Source: Haloechinothrix_A salitolerans
GTDB taxonomy: Bacteria > Actinomycetota > Actinomycetes > Mycobacteriales > Pseudonocardiaceae
Reading direction: 5' to 3' (one strand)
Length of the DNA: 64,000 bases
Assembly: GCF_039544105.1 (NCBI RefSeq)
Contig: NZ_BAABLA010000114.1
Shown: positions 17,723 to 25,409 of the stretch, one piece after another
How the letters are laid out: each line of letters starts with the position of its first letter
Position numbering within the stretch: the first letter of the stretch is position 1
Program-made: the position numbers and the translations under genes
The notes under the pieces: generated by a model
Seen by the model: the letters and a program-made list of their open reading frames with translations, nothing else
Told to the model about the DNA's origin: nothing
Databases searched by the model: none

Positions 17723-18889
17723 ATGCGCTTCACCCATCCTGACGGCAGCCGCGTCCACCTGGCCTACTGCACCAATGTCCACCCCGCCGAGGACATCGAC
17801 GGCCTGCTGCGCCAACTCCGCGTGTTCGGCGGCGGCATCCGCGCGGAACTCGACGTCGACCGGCTCGGCGTCGGGCTGTGGCTGCCCGCGCCGTTGGCCG
17901 CGCATCTGTCCGATCACCCCGATCTCGATCGGCTCAGGGCCACATTGGACGACCATGGGCTTGAAGTCGTCACGCTGAACGCCTTCCCGTACCAGGGGTT
18001 TCACGATCCGGTGGTGAAGAAGGCGGTGTATAGCCCCGACTGGGTGGAGACGCGGCGGCTGGAGTACACCCTGACGTGTGCACGCGTGCTGGCGCGGCTG
18101 CTGCCAGACGATGCCGCGCGCGGCAGCATTTCCACGGTGCCATTGGCGTGGCGTGCGCCATGGTACTCCGACCGACGGCTACGAGCCCGCGAGCTGTTGG
18201 ACCGGCTCGCGGAAGGGCTCGCCAAGCAGACCGCCGAGACCGGCAGGCCGATCCGCGTCGGGCTGGAGCCGGAGCCCGGCTGCGTCGTGGAGACCGTGGA
18301 TGACGCGATCGAGCAACTGTCCGGCGTCGACACCGACCACATCGGACTCTGTCTGGATGCCTGCCACCTCGCCGTGGCGTTCGAGGATCCGGCATCTACG
18401 GTTCGGCGGCTCACGGACGCGGGACTGCCGATTGTGAAGACGCAGGCTTCGGCGGCACTGCACGCCGCGACACCGAACGATGCCGCCACCCGACAGGCGC
18501 TGTCGTCCTACGCCGAGGACCGGTTCCTGCACCAGGTGCGGGAGCGTGGGCCGTCGCGGATCGCGGGTCACGACGACCTCCCCGACGCCGTCGAGGGCCG
18601 CCGCGCGCTGCGGGGCACCGGGCCGTGGCGGGTGCACTTCCACGTGCCGATCCATCGACGTCCCGAACCGCCGCTGGAGTCCACACAGGATGAACTTGGC
18701 GCGACGTTGGATGCCCTACTCGGCGGGCCGACCGCGCTGACCGACCACGTCGAGATGGAGACCTACACCTGGTCGGTGCTGCCGGAATCGCAGCGACCGA
18801 CCAACGATGCCGAGCTGGTCTCCGGGCTCGCCGCCGAACTGCGCTGGGTCGCCGAGCGGATGCGGCGAGCGGGATTGGAGGAAGCGTGA
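17723..18889 (+). CDS. eboE: metabolite traffic protein EboE
   Basis: A 388-residue TIM-barrel protein with the EboE hallmarks: LAYCTNVHPAEDIDGLLRQL at the N-terminus, VVTLNAFPYQGFHDPVVKKA, VGLEPEPGCVVETVDDAIEQ, IGLCLDACHLAVAFEDP, and a C-terminal HVEMETYTWSVLP. The metal-site Glu, Asp and His of xylose-isomerase-like barrels are kept. The start is ATG 17723 behind AAGGGAG; the frame is open upstream but that part overlaps the hydrolase gene. Its stop overlaps the GTG of the next gene. In cyanobacteria ebo proteins help move scytonemin precursors to the periplasm; the cargo here is unknown. Confidence 0.9.
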   Translation: MRFTHPDGSRVHLAYCTNVHPAEDIDGLLRQLRVFGGGIRAELDVDRLGVGLWLPAPLAAHLSDHPDLDRLRATLDDHGLEVVTLNAFPYQGFHDPVVKKAVYSPDWVETRRLEYTLTCARVLARLLPDDAARGSISTVPLAWRAPWYSDRRLRARELLDRLAEGLAKQTAETGRPIRVGLEPEPGCVVETVDDAIEQLSGVDTDHIGLCLDACHLAVAFEDPASTVRRLTDAGLPIVKTQASAALHAATPNDAATRQALSSYAEDRFLHQVRERGPSRIAGHDDLPDAVEGRRALRGTGPWRVHFHVPIHRRPEPPLESTQDELGATLDALLGGPTALTDHVEMETYTWSVLPESQRPTNDAELVSGLAAELRWVAERMRRAGLEEA

Positions 18890-20265
18890 CTAACAAGATC
18901 CTGCTGCTCAACGTCGTTGGGCTCACCCCACGCCTGCTGGCGCACGCGCCACGCCTGCGCACGCTCGCCGCGGACGGCTGGCAGGCCCAGCTCGACACCG
19001 TGCTGCCAGCCGTCACGTGTGCGGCGCAGTCCACGATGCTCACCGGACGTCCGCCGCGCGAGCACGGCATTGTCGGCAACGGCTGGTACTTCCGCGACCT
19101 CGGCGAGGTGTACCTGTGGCGGCAGCACAACCGGCTGGTGCGGGGAGAGAAGGTGTGGGAGACCGCCCGGCGCACCCATCCCGACTACCGCGCGGCGAAC
19201 GTGTGCTGGTGGTACGCCATGGGCGCGAGCACCGACTGGACGATCACGCCGCGCCCGGTCTACCACGCCGACGGACGCAAGTCGCCGGACTGCTACACCC
19301 GCCCACCGGAGCTGCACGACGAACTCACCGAGGAGCTTGGCGCGTTTCCGCTGTTCAACTACTGGGGCCCGACGGCGTCGTTGCGTTCCAGCGAATGGGT
19401 GGTCGCGGCGAGCAGGAGACTGCTGCCGGAGGCGGACCTGACGCTTGCCTACGTTCCCCACTTGGACTACGACCTGCAACGCTACGGTCCCGACAGCCCG
19501 CAGGCGCTCGCCGCCGTCCGCGACGTCGACCGCACCGTCGCGCCGCTGCTCGACGACGCGCGGGCGTCCGGTGCGACGGTCGTCGTGGTGAGCGAGTACG
19601 GCATCACGCCAGCGTCCCGGCCTGTCGACGTCAACCGGATGCTGCGGACGTCCGGGCTCCTGGAGGTCTACACCCAGGCGGGCATGGAGTACCTGGACCC
19701 ATGGACGTCGCGGGCGTTCACGGTTGCCGACCACCAGGTCGCGCACGTCTACGTCGGGAACCCGGCCGACGTCGCGGCGGTCGCGAAGCTGTGTCAGGAC
19801 CTGCCCGGCGTCGACCTGGTGCTGGACCGCGAGGCGCAGGCGGACTACGGCATCGACCACGAGCGCGCGGGCGAACTGGTACTTGTCGCGGAGCCGGGCG
19901 CGTGGTTCACGTACTACTACTGGCTGGACGACGCGCGTGCGCCGGACTTCGCGCGCGGCGTCGACATCCACCGCAAACCCGGCTACGACCCGGCCGAGCT
20001 GTTCCTCGACCCGGCCGACCCCACGGCGAAGGCGCGGGCGCTCCTCGGGCTAGCGCGCAAGAAGCTGGGGCTGCGGTACGCGATGAACGTCGTCCCGATG
20101 GATGGGCGCTGGGTGAAGGGCACCCACGGACGTCTTCCTGAGGACCCGAAGGACGGCCCGCTCCTGCTGTGCAGCGACCCGGCCGCGCGCCGCGACCGCC
20201 TCGCCGCCGCGGATGTCCGGAACCTGGTGCTGGAGCTGGCCGGGGTGACGGTAGAGGCGCGGTGA
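18886..20265 (+). CDS. eboF: alkaline-phosphatase/NPP-family protein, EboF type
   Basis: A 459-residue alkaline-phosphatase-superfamily protein related to nucleotide pyrophosphatases. The nucleophile region is PAVTCAAQSTMLTGRPPREHGIVGNGW (nucleophile Thr in VTCAAQS). Metal ligands are recognisable in YVPHLDYDLQRYGP, VVVVSEYGI, ADHQVAHV and GTHGR. It is the last gene of the overlapped ebo-like cluster and starts at GTG 18886 inside the EboE stop. It probably removes or transfers a phosphate or phosphodiester from the pathway product. No signal peptide is seen, so it acts in the cytoplasm unless carried out. Confidence 0.88.
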   Translation: MTNKILLLNVVGLTPRLLAHAPRLRTLAADGWQAQLDTVLPAVTCAAQSTMLTGRPPREHGIVGNGWYFRDLGEVYLWRQHNRLVRGEKVWETARRTHPDYRAANVCWWYAMGASTDWTITPRPVYHADGRKSPDCYTRPPELHDELTEELGAFPLFNYWGPTASLRSSEWVVAASRRLLPEADLTLAYVPHLDYDLQRYGPDSPQALAAVRDVDRTVAPLLDDARASGATVVVVSEYGITPASRPVDVNRMLRTSGLLEVYTQAGMEYLDPWTSRAFTVADHQVAHVYVGNPADVAAVAKLCQDLPGVDLVLDREAQADYGIDHERAGELVLVAEPGAWFTYYYWLDDARAPDFARGVDIHRKPGYDPAELFLDPADPTAKARALLGLARKKLGLRYAMNVVPMDGRWVKGTHGRLPEDPKDGPLLLCSDPAARRDRLAAADVRNLVLELAGVTVEAR

Positions 20266-20312
20266 TCTGAAGACGTTTCGGTCGTCATGACGACCGAAAC
20301 GTCTTCAGATCA
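20263..20312. repeat. 50-bp perfect palindrome at gene end
   Basis: The whole 50 bp is a perfect palindrome, including the central TCATGA. Its first three bases are the TGA stop of the preceding gene. Arms contain TGATCTGAAGACGTTTCGG, shared with the hairpin at 28913. No T-run follows. It probably ends the ebo-like transcript. Confidence 0.88.
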
Positions 20313-20409
20313 ACACGGCGCCCGCGCTCGTCCATTGAGGCGACGCGGCTGCCTGCGCGCGCTCGAACGTGTGTAACGATGTCCACGGGCTCGCGGAGGG
20401 AGACACGTC

Positions 20410-20703
20410 ATGCGCTGGGAAACGACGGACCGCTTGGTTCGGGTCGTGCTCGCCTCGATCGTCTTCACCCTCTTCATGACGTGGTCGTTCTTCGTCGCCG
20501 TGATGACCGGCTGGAGCGTTACCGAGCCGGGTTGGCCACGGCTGTGGGACAACGCGCCTGGCCTGCTCGGGTCCGCGTTTCTCGGGGTTATCGCCGTCGG
20601 CTGGTGTCGGTTGCTGATGGGGTGGCGGCCACGGTCGCGGTGGCTCCTCCTGGCGCTGCCGATGCCGATGGTGGCTGCCCTCGGATTACTCGGCGCGTGG
20701 TAG
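20410..20703 (+). CDS. small membrane protein, unknown
   Basis: The 97-residue product has three hydrophobic segments (about residues 12-34, 52-67 and 76-96), with short positively charged connectors. I recognise no family. GGGAG precedes ATG 20410. The last 18 bases overlap the end of the convergent TetR gene. GC-rich neighbouring frames are also open, but this one has the only sensible start and membrane-like composition. Confidence 0.6.
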   Translation: MRWETTDRLVRVVLASIVFTLFMTWSFFVAVMTGWSVTEPGWPRLWDNAPGLLGSAFLGVIAVGWCRLLMGWRPRSRWLLLALPMPMVAALGLLGAW

Positions 20704-21243
20704 CGAACGCCCAGTGAACAGGTGCTGGCTGATCGCCCGGAACGTCTCCGTAGCGGAGCCGTCCGCGATGCTGCCGCCGCGCCAGAGCGTCGCGAACCCG
20801 TGCGCGAGGGACCACGCGGCCAGCCCCGCGCTCCGCGAGTCGTCCGGGACGACGGTGTCCACGCCGCCGCTCAACATCCCGGCCGTGCGCGCCCGCGCGG
20901 CCACCAGCGCCGGGTCGTCCGCGTGGCAGAGGTCGCGCCGGAACATCACCTCGAAGTGCGCCGGGTTCTCGGTCGCGAACCGCACATAGGCGACGCCGAG
21001 TTCCCGCAGTTCGTCAGCTATCGACAGGTACTCGGCCAACGTCTCGAAACCCTCGATCGCGATCGCGGTGAGCAACCCGCGCTTGTCGCCGAAGTGGTGT
21101 GCGGGCGCGGCGTGCGACACCCCGGCCCGTCGCGCGAGGTCGCGCATGCTGATCGCGGCGGGTCCGTTGGACTCGACGACGTCGAGTGCCGCGTCGAGCA
21201 CGGACCGCCGGAGGTCGCCGTGGTGGTACGAGCGTGCAGCCAT
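20686..21243 (-). CDS. TetR/AcrR regulator with WHG-type C-terminal domain
   Basis: A 185-residue repressor. The helix-turn-helix is clear (AAISMRDLARRAGVSHAAPAHHFGDKRGLLTAI, residues 29-61). The C-terminal domain resembles the TetR_C_33/WHG type (PAHFEVMFRRDL, AWSLAHGFATLWRGG). It is transcribed away from the SCO6745-family gene 92 bp to the right, whose promoter contains a palindrome, so this is probably its regulator and its own. The effector is unknown. Confidence 0.9.
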   Translation of the reverse strand: MAARSYHHGDLRRSVLDAALDVVESNGPAAISMRDLARRAGVSHAAPAHHFGDKRGLLTAIAIEGFETLAEYLSIADELRELGVAYVRFATENPAHFEVMFRRDLCHADDPALVAARARTAGMLSGGVDTVVPDDSRSAGLAAWSLAHGFATLWRGGSIADGSATETFRAISQHLFTGRSLPRAE

Positions 21244-21261
21244 ACGGGCAGCCTACGGCAA

Positions 21262-21312
21262 ATCTAGTCATTGACAAGTTCGCCATAACGCGGTTATCTA
21301 GACGCTGACAAG
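21262..21312 (+). promoter_or_regulatory. promoter with internal palindrome, candidate TetR operator
   Basis: TTGACA (21271-21276) and TATCTA (21295-21300) are 18 bp apart. ATAAC-GCG-GTTAT (21285-21297) is a perfect palindrome ending within the -10 box. A direct repeat ATCTAG..., ending TGACAAG, occurs at 21262-21278 and 21296-21312, 34 bp apart. Binding there would block transcription of the gene at 21336. By inspection only. Confidence 0.5.
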
Positions 21313-21335
21313 ATTGCCCGAGGAAGGTGGGAACG

Positions 21336-22205
21336 ATGTCTGACACGGTTGAACTCGGCATGGTGCGCCAGCTCTGGCGGCTGCTCGAACCGGTGCACGC
21401 GGTGCTGTACTACGCGCCGGAGGCGTTCGCGGAGGCCGAAGCGCTCGGTTACGCGACCGACGAACGCTGGCCCAGTTACTTCGCGTGGCGCGCGGCCCCG
21501 CTCGGGGACGCCAGCGCGGAGTTGGTGACGTCGACGTTCTACAGCTTCCGGCCGCGGATGGTCGCCCGCTACGTGCCCGCCGCGTGGGATGTGGCCAGCG
21601 CGGACAAGGTGCTCGCCGCGCGTATGCGTGCGGTCGACCGCGCGCTGCGGACGATCCTCGGCGACCGCATCGACTCGCGGGAACTGGCCGAGGCCGCCGA
21701 GTTGGCGCGGCACGCCGCGACATCGGCGAACACGGCAGGACGTCCGCTCGCGGCGGCGAACGCGGCGCTGTCATGGCCGGACGCGCCGCACCTCGTGTTG
21801 TGGCAGGCCGCGACCGTGCTGCGCGAACACCGGGGCGATGGCCACATCGCCGCACTGCAGGCGCATCAGCTCGACCCCTGCGAGTCGTTGGTGTCGTTCG
21901 CCGCGGTCGGCGCGGCCGAGAAAGACGTCTTCGCCAGCAGGGAGTGGAGCGACGTCGAGTGGCACGCCGCTGCCGACCGACTCGCGGAGCGCGGCTGGCT
22001 CGGGCCGGACGGCACCGCGACCTCAGTCGGTATCGACGGCAGGGAGGACGTCGAGCGACTGACCGATGAACTGGCCGCGCCGCCGTGGCGGGAGCTGGGT
22101 GCCGCCCGCGCTGGACGTCTCGCCGAGCTGGCCATGCCGATCACGATGGCGATCGTCAGCGCGGGCATCCTGCCGCGGCGCAGCACGCTCGGCCTCGGGC
22201 GGTAG
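21336..22205 (+). CDS. SCO6745 family protein
   Basis: The 289-residue soluble helical protein matches the actinobacterial SCO6745 family (LWRLLEPVHAVLYYAPEA, YFAWRAAPLGDASAELV, TFYSFRPRMVARYVPAAWD). The C-terminal third has a winged-helix look (AADRLAERGWLGPDG...EDVERLTDELA), so a regulatory or sensor role is possible, but the family has no established function that I can state. ATG 21336 follows AGGAAGG. It is divergent from and probably controlled by the TetR gene. Confidence 0.82.
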   Translation: MSDTVELGMVRQLWRLLEPVHAVLYYAPEAFAEAEALGYATDERWPSYFAWRAAPLGDASAELVTSTFYSFRPRMVARYVPAAWDVASADKVLAARMRAVDRALRTILGDRIDSRELAEAAELARHAATSANTAGRPLAAANAALSWPDAPHLVLWQAATVLREHRGDGHIAALQAHQLDPCESLVSFAAVGAAEKDVFASREWSDVEWHAAADRLAERGWLGPDGTATSVGIDGREDVERLTDELAAPPWRELGAARAGRLAELAMPITMAIVSAGILPRRSTLGLGR

Positions 22206-22220
22206 CGGACCAGGTGCCAA

Positions 22221-22236
22221 TCTACTAGCGAGTAGA
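22221..22236. repeat. short inverted repeat
   Basis: TCTACT-AGCG-AGTAGA forms a perfect 6-bp stem with a 4-nt loop, 15 bases after the SCO6745-family stop. It is too weak for a confident terminator and could be an operator for the next gene. Confidence 0.35.
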
Positions 22237-22363
22237 TAGGTATCGGCGACCCGGTGATCTCGCCGCTGGCCGAGGTGGAGCCATTGCGGTGTTGCCGTGG
22301 GTGTCCGGAATGGACGTCGACCTGAAGGCGCCATTCGGTCCACGACGAACGTTGGGCCATATA

Positions 22364-22379
22364 GGTGACTCACGTCACA
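22364..22379. promoter_or_regulatory. CRP/GlxR-like binding site
   Basis: GGTGA-N6-TCACA matches the TGTGA-N6-TCACA consensus of CRP-family regulators at nine of ten positions and contains GTGAC-N4-GTCAC. It lies 80 bp upstream of the first LVIVD gene, a usual activator distance. The remaining gap 22237-22458 shows no gene. Confidence 0.45.
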
Positions 22380-22458
22380 TCTTGGGCTGATTTCACGACC
22401 TTCTCAGACGGGGGCGGCGATCGCGCTGCCCTCTACTCACCTGAGAAAGGAATCTGTC

Positions 22459-23838
22459 GTGACACAATCATGGCGGCGTGCGGCCATCGTGATCATCGCG
22501 GCCGCGGGGCTCATCGTCCCGGGAAGTGCCGCGGCGCACGACCCGGATCTCAACCACCCCGACTCCAGCGCGTCCGGCACACAGCACAGCCAGAACATGA
22601 AGCTGCTGGCCAACGTCGAGCGCTCGGCGGTGGCGACCCAGTCGGACCTGGCGTTCGACGGCAACCTCGCCTACGCGGGCAACTACCATGGCTTCCGCGT
22701 GATCGACGTCTCCGACCCGGAGGCGCCGGAGGTCGTCACCGACTTCCAGTGCCACGGCGCGCAGGGCGACGTCTCGGTGTATCAGGGGCTGCTGTTCCAG
22801 TCCGTCGACGCACCGCAGAACCACGGCGGCTGCGACAGCACCAACGCCACCGCGTCGACCCCGGGCATGTTCGAAGGCGTTCGGATCTTCGACGTCAGCG
22901 ACCCGGCGAACCCGCGGCGGCTGGCGTCGGTCAACACCGACTGCGGTTCACACACCAACACCCTCGTGCCCGACCCGGCGAACAACCGGGTGCTGATCTA
23001 CGTCTCGTCGTACCCGATCGGCGGCTCGGCGCTCGGTCCGAACTGCATGCGCGCCGAGGACGGCGGCGGGCACAGCAAGATCTCCATCATCGACGTGCCG
23101 CTGGACGACCCGGCGAGCGCGACGGTGTCGCCGTACCACCTCGACGAGGACACGCAGTGGGCCACGTACCTCGGTTCCTACACGTTCCGGGCGTGCCACG
23201 ACATCTCCGTGTTCACCGAGATCAACCGTGCGGCGGCGGCCTGCATGTCCGAGGCGCAGATCTGGGACATCTCCGACCCGGCGAACCCGGAGTTCCTGTG
23301 GCGCTACGACAACCCGGTCGTCAAGCCGGAGAACATCGACCTGTTCCACTCGTCCAGCTTCAGTTGGGACGGCGAGGTCGTCGCGTTCGGTGACGAGTCC
23401 GGCGGTGGCGGTGCGGCGCGCTGCACGGACCCGAACGACGACCAAGGCCGCGTGTGGTTCCTCGATCTCGCCACCGGCGAGGAGTTGGCCAGCTACAAGG
23501 TGCCGCGCGCCGTCGAGACCACCTGCACCATGCACAACTTCAACTTCATCCCGCGCAGGGACGGCGGCAAGGTTCTGGTGAGCTCGTCGTACACCGCTGG
23601 CACCACTGTGGTCGACGTCGACAAGCTCATCGCGGGCGCGTCCGAGGCTGACGCCGAGGTCGGCTTCTACCAACCCGGCGGCGGCAACGCCTGGTCCAGT
23701 TATTGGTACAACGGCTTCATTTACGCCAATGACATTCAGCGCGGCGTGGACATCTTCCTGCTCAGCGACAACGCCCGTGCCGGGGCGCGGAAGCTGCCGT
23801 ACATGAACCCGCAGACGCAGGAACGCGTCATCAACTAG
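22459..23838 (+). CDS. secreted LVIVD beta-propeller protein
   Basis: A 459-residue exported protein: signal peptide to about residue 27 (VPGSAAA), then LVIVD-type propeller repeats of the form GFRVIDVSDPEAPEVV, GVRIFDVSDPANPRRL, QIWDISDPANPEFL. Several Cys residues (CDSTN, TDCGSH, RACHD) suggest disulfides outside the cell. GTG 22459 has a GAAAGGA site. The gene is followed 19 nt later by a paralogue of similar length, so the two arose by duplication and are co-transcribed. Ligand and role are unknown; related proteins are often called choice-of-anchor or LVIVD proteins. Confidence 0.87.
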   Translation: MTQSWRRAAIVIIAAAGLIVPGSAAAHDPDLNHPDSSASGTQHSQNMKLLANVERSAVATQSDLAFDGNLAYAGNYHGFRVIDVSDPEAPEVVTDFQCHGAQGDVSVYQGLLFQSVDAPQNHGGCDSTNATASTPGMFEGVRIFDVSDPANPRRLASVNTDCGSHTNTLVPDPANNRVLIYVSSYPIGGSALGPNCMRAEDGGGHSKISIIDVPLDDPASATVSPYHLDEDTQWATYLGSYTFRACHDISVFTEINRAAAACMSEAQIWDISDPANPEFLWRYDNPVVKPENIDLFHSSSFSWDGEVVAFGDESGGGGAARCTDPNDDQGRVWFLDLATGEELASYKVPRAVETTCTMHNFNFIPRRDGGKVLVSSSYTAGTTVVDVDKLIAGASEADAEVGFYQPGGGNAWSSYWYNGFIYANDIQRGVDIFLLSDNARAGARKLPYMNPQTQERVIN

Positions 23839-23857
23839 TCCCCATCGGAGGCAGATC

Positions 23858-25288
23858 ATGCATCTCTCACCACGACGGTTGCTCGTCACCCTCGCGGCAG
23901 CCGCACTGCTGGTCACACCGGGTGTCGCGCTCGCGCACCCGGACGAAGACCACGACGACACACCCGGCGAGCCCGGCAGCTACACCGAACGGGTCAGCAC
24001 GCAGAACATGCACGCGCTCGGGCACAGCGAGCACCCGGCGCAGTTCTTCGGTGTGCCGGCCGCGGAACGCACCATCAGCTCGGACATCGCGTTCTGGGGC
24101 GATCTGGCTATCCACGGCAACTATGACGGGTTCCGCGTCGTCGACATCGCGGAGCCGGGCGACCCGCAGCTCATCTCGCACCCGAAGTGCAACGGCGACC
24201 AGGGCGACATCGTCGTCTGGAACGACATCGTCGTGCGCTCGTGGAACTCGCCAGCGCCCGCTGGCCGGTTCTGCATGGGCGAACCGGTCCCGGTCGGATT
24301 CGAAGGCGTGCACGTCTTCGACATCGGCGACCCGGCGAACCCGCAGCTCATCGGCGAGGTCGAGTTCAGTGAGGCTGGCGCGGCCACGCGTGGCACGGCC
24401 GACGGCTGTGGCTCGCACACCCAGACGGTCGCACCCGACCTGGCGAACAACCGGATCATCATCTACAGCAACAACTCATCCGGCGGTGGCAGGGCGATCT
24501 GCGACACCATCAACGTCCTTGAGGTGCCGCTGGATGACCCGGCCAGCGCGTCGCACATCGGTTACGTGCCGCTGGTCGGCGGATCGCTGGGCAGCAACAA
24601 CGGCTGCCACGACGCCGCGGTGATCCTCGGCGACGTCCAGAAGCTGGCCTGTGCCAGCGGGCACGCTGCCAACGTGTTCTCCATCGGCGGTTCCGATGGC
24701 GGAACGCTGGAGAACCCGCAGTTCCTCTACAACGTCGAGGAATCGGACGAGGCGGGCAACAAGGTCGGCGTCGGCGGCAGGTGGCACTCGGCCGCGTTCA
24801 CATGGGACGGCGAAGTGCTGGCGCTCGGCTGGGAGCCGGGTGGCGGCGCCGGGGCGGAGTGCGAGGCAGATGACCCGGACATCAAGAAGAGCATGTTCTT
24901 CTACGACGCCAACACCGGCGAGAAACTGGGCCAGTGGACGCTGCCTCGGCCGCAGACCGAGACCGAGAACTGCACCATCCACAACTACAACATCGTGCCG
25001 ATGCGCGATGGCAGCTACATCGTCACCGGCGGGCACTACCAGGCGGGCAGTTGGGTCGTCGACTTCAGCGACCCGGCGAACGCGCAGACCATCGCGTTCT
25101 CCGACCCGTCACCGATCGAGCCGCAGAACCTCGGCGGCGCGTGGTCGACGTACTGGTACAACAATTTCGTCTACGAGTCCGAGATCCAGACGGGGTTGAA
25201 CGTGTTCCGTGTCAGTGACAAGCGCACTGGCGGCGCGATGAAGCTCGGTCACCTTAACCCGCAGACGCAGGAGTTCAGCCTGCCGTAA
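23858..25288 (+). CDS. secreted LVIVD beta-propeller protein (paralogue)
   Basis: A 476-residue tandem paralogue of the preceding protein: signal peptide to about residue 27 (GVALAHPDE), repeats GFRVVDIAEPGDPQLI and GVHVFDIGDPANPQLI, and the shared segments GCGSHTQTVAPDLANNRIII and LNPQTQE at the end. A GGAGGC site precedes the ATG. The mature N-terminus is Asp/His/Glu-rich (HPDEDHDD), as in its neighbour (HDPDLNH), which could bind a metal. No enzyme motif was found. Confidence 0.87.
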   Translation: MHLSPRRLLVTLAAAALLVTPGVALAHPDEDHDDTPGEPGSYTERVSTQNMHALGHSEHPAQFFGVPAAERTISSDIAFWGDLAIHGNYDGFRVVDIAEPGDPQLISHPKCNGDQGDIVVWNDIVVRSWNSPAPAGRFCMGEPVPVGFEGVHVFDIGDPANPQLIGEVEFSEAGAATRGTADGCGSHTQTVAPDLANNRIIIYSNNSSGGGRAICDTINVLEVPLDDPASASHIGYVPLVGGSLGSNNGCHDAAVILGDVQKLACASGHAANVFSIGGSDGGTLENPQFLYNVEESDEAGNKVGVGGRWHSAAFTWDGEVLALGWEPGGGAGAECEADDPDIKKSMFFYDANTGEKLGQWTLPRPQTETENCTIHNYNIVPMRDGSYIVTGGHYQAGSWVVDFSDPANAQTIAFSDPSPIEPQNLGGAWSTYWYNNFVYESEIQTGLNVFRVSDKRTGGAMKLGHLNPQTQEFSLP

Positions 25289-25308
25289 GCGGAAGCGCGA
25301 GAAAGTTT

Positions 25309-25362
25309 GTCGATCTTGAGGCGTTGTGGTCGCTATGACGACCACAACGCCTCAACATCGAC
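25309..25362. repeat. 24-bp-arm hairpin, GTTGTGGTCG family
   Basis: Arms 25309-25332 and 25339-25362 pair with one mismatch around the loop CTATGA. The inner half (GGCGTTGTGGTCG) matches the hairpins at 13047 and 48186. It lies between two convergent genes, where a bidirectional terminator would be expected. Confidence 0.85.
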
Positions 25363-25409
25363 GCCGCTCCACGTCGCTCGACAACACTCACCGCATCACG
25401 ACCGCGTCA

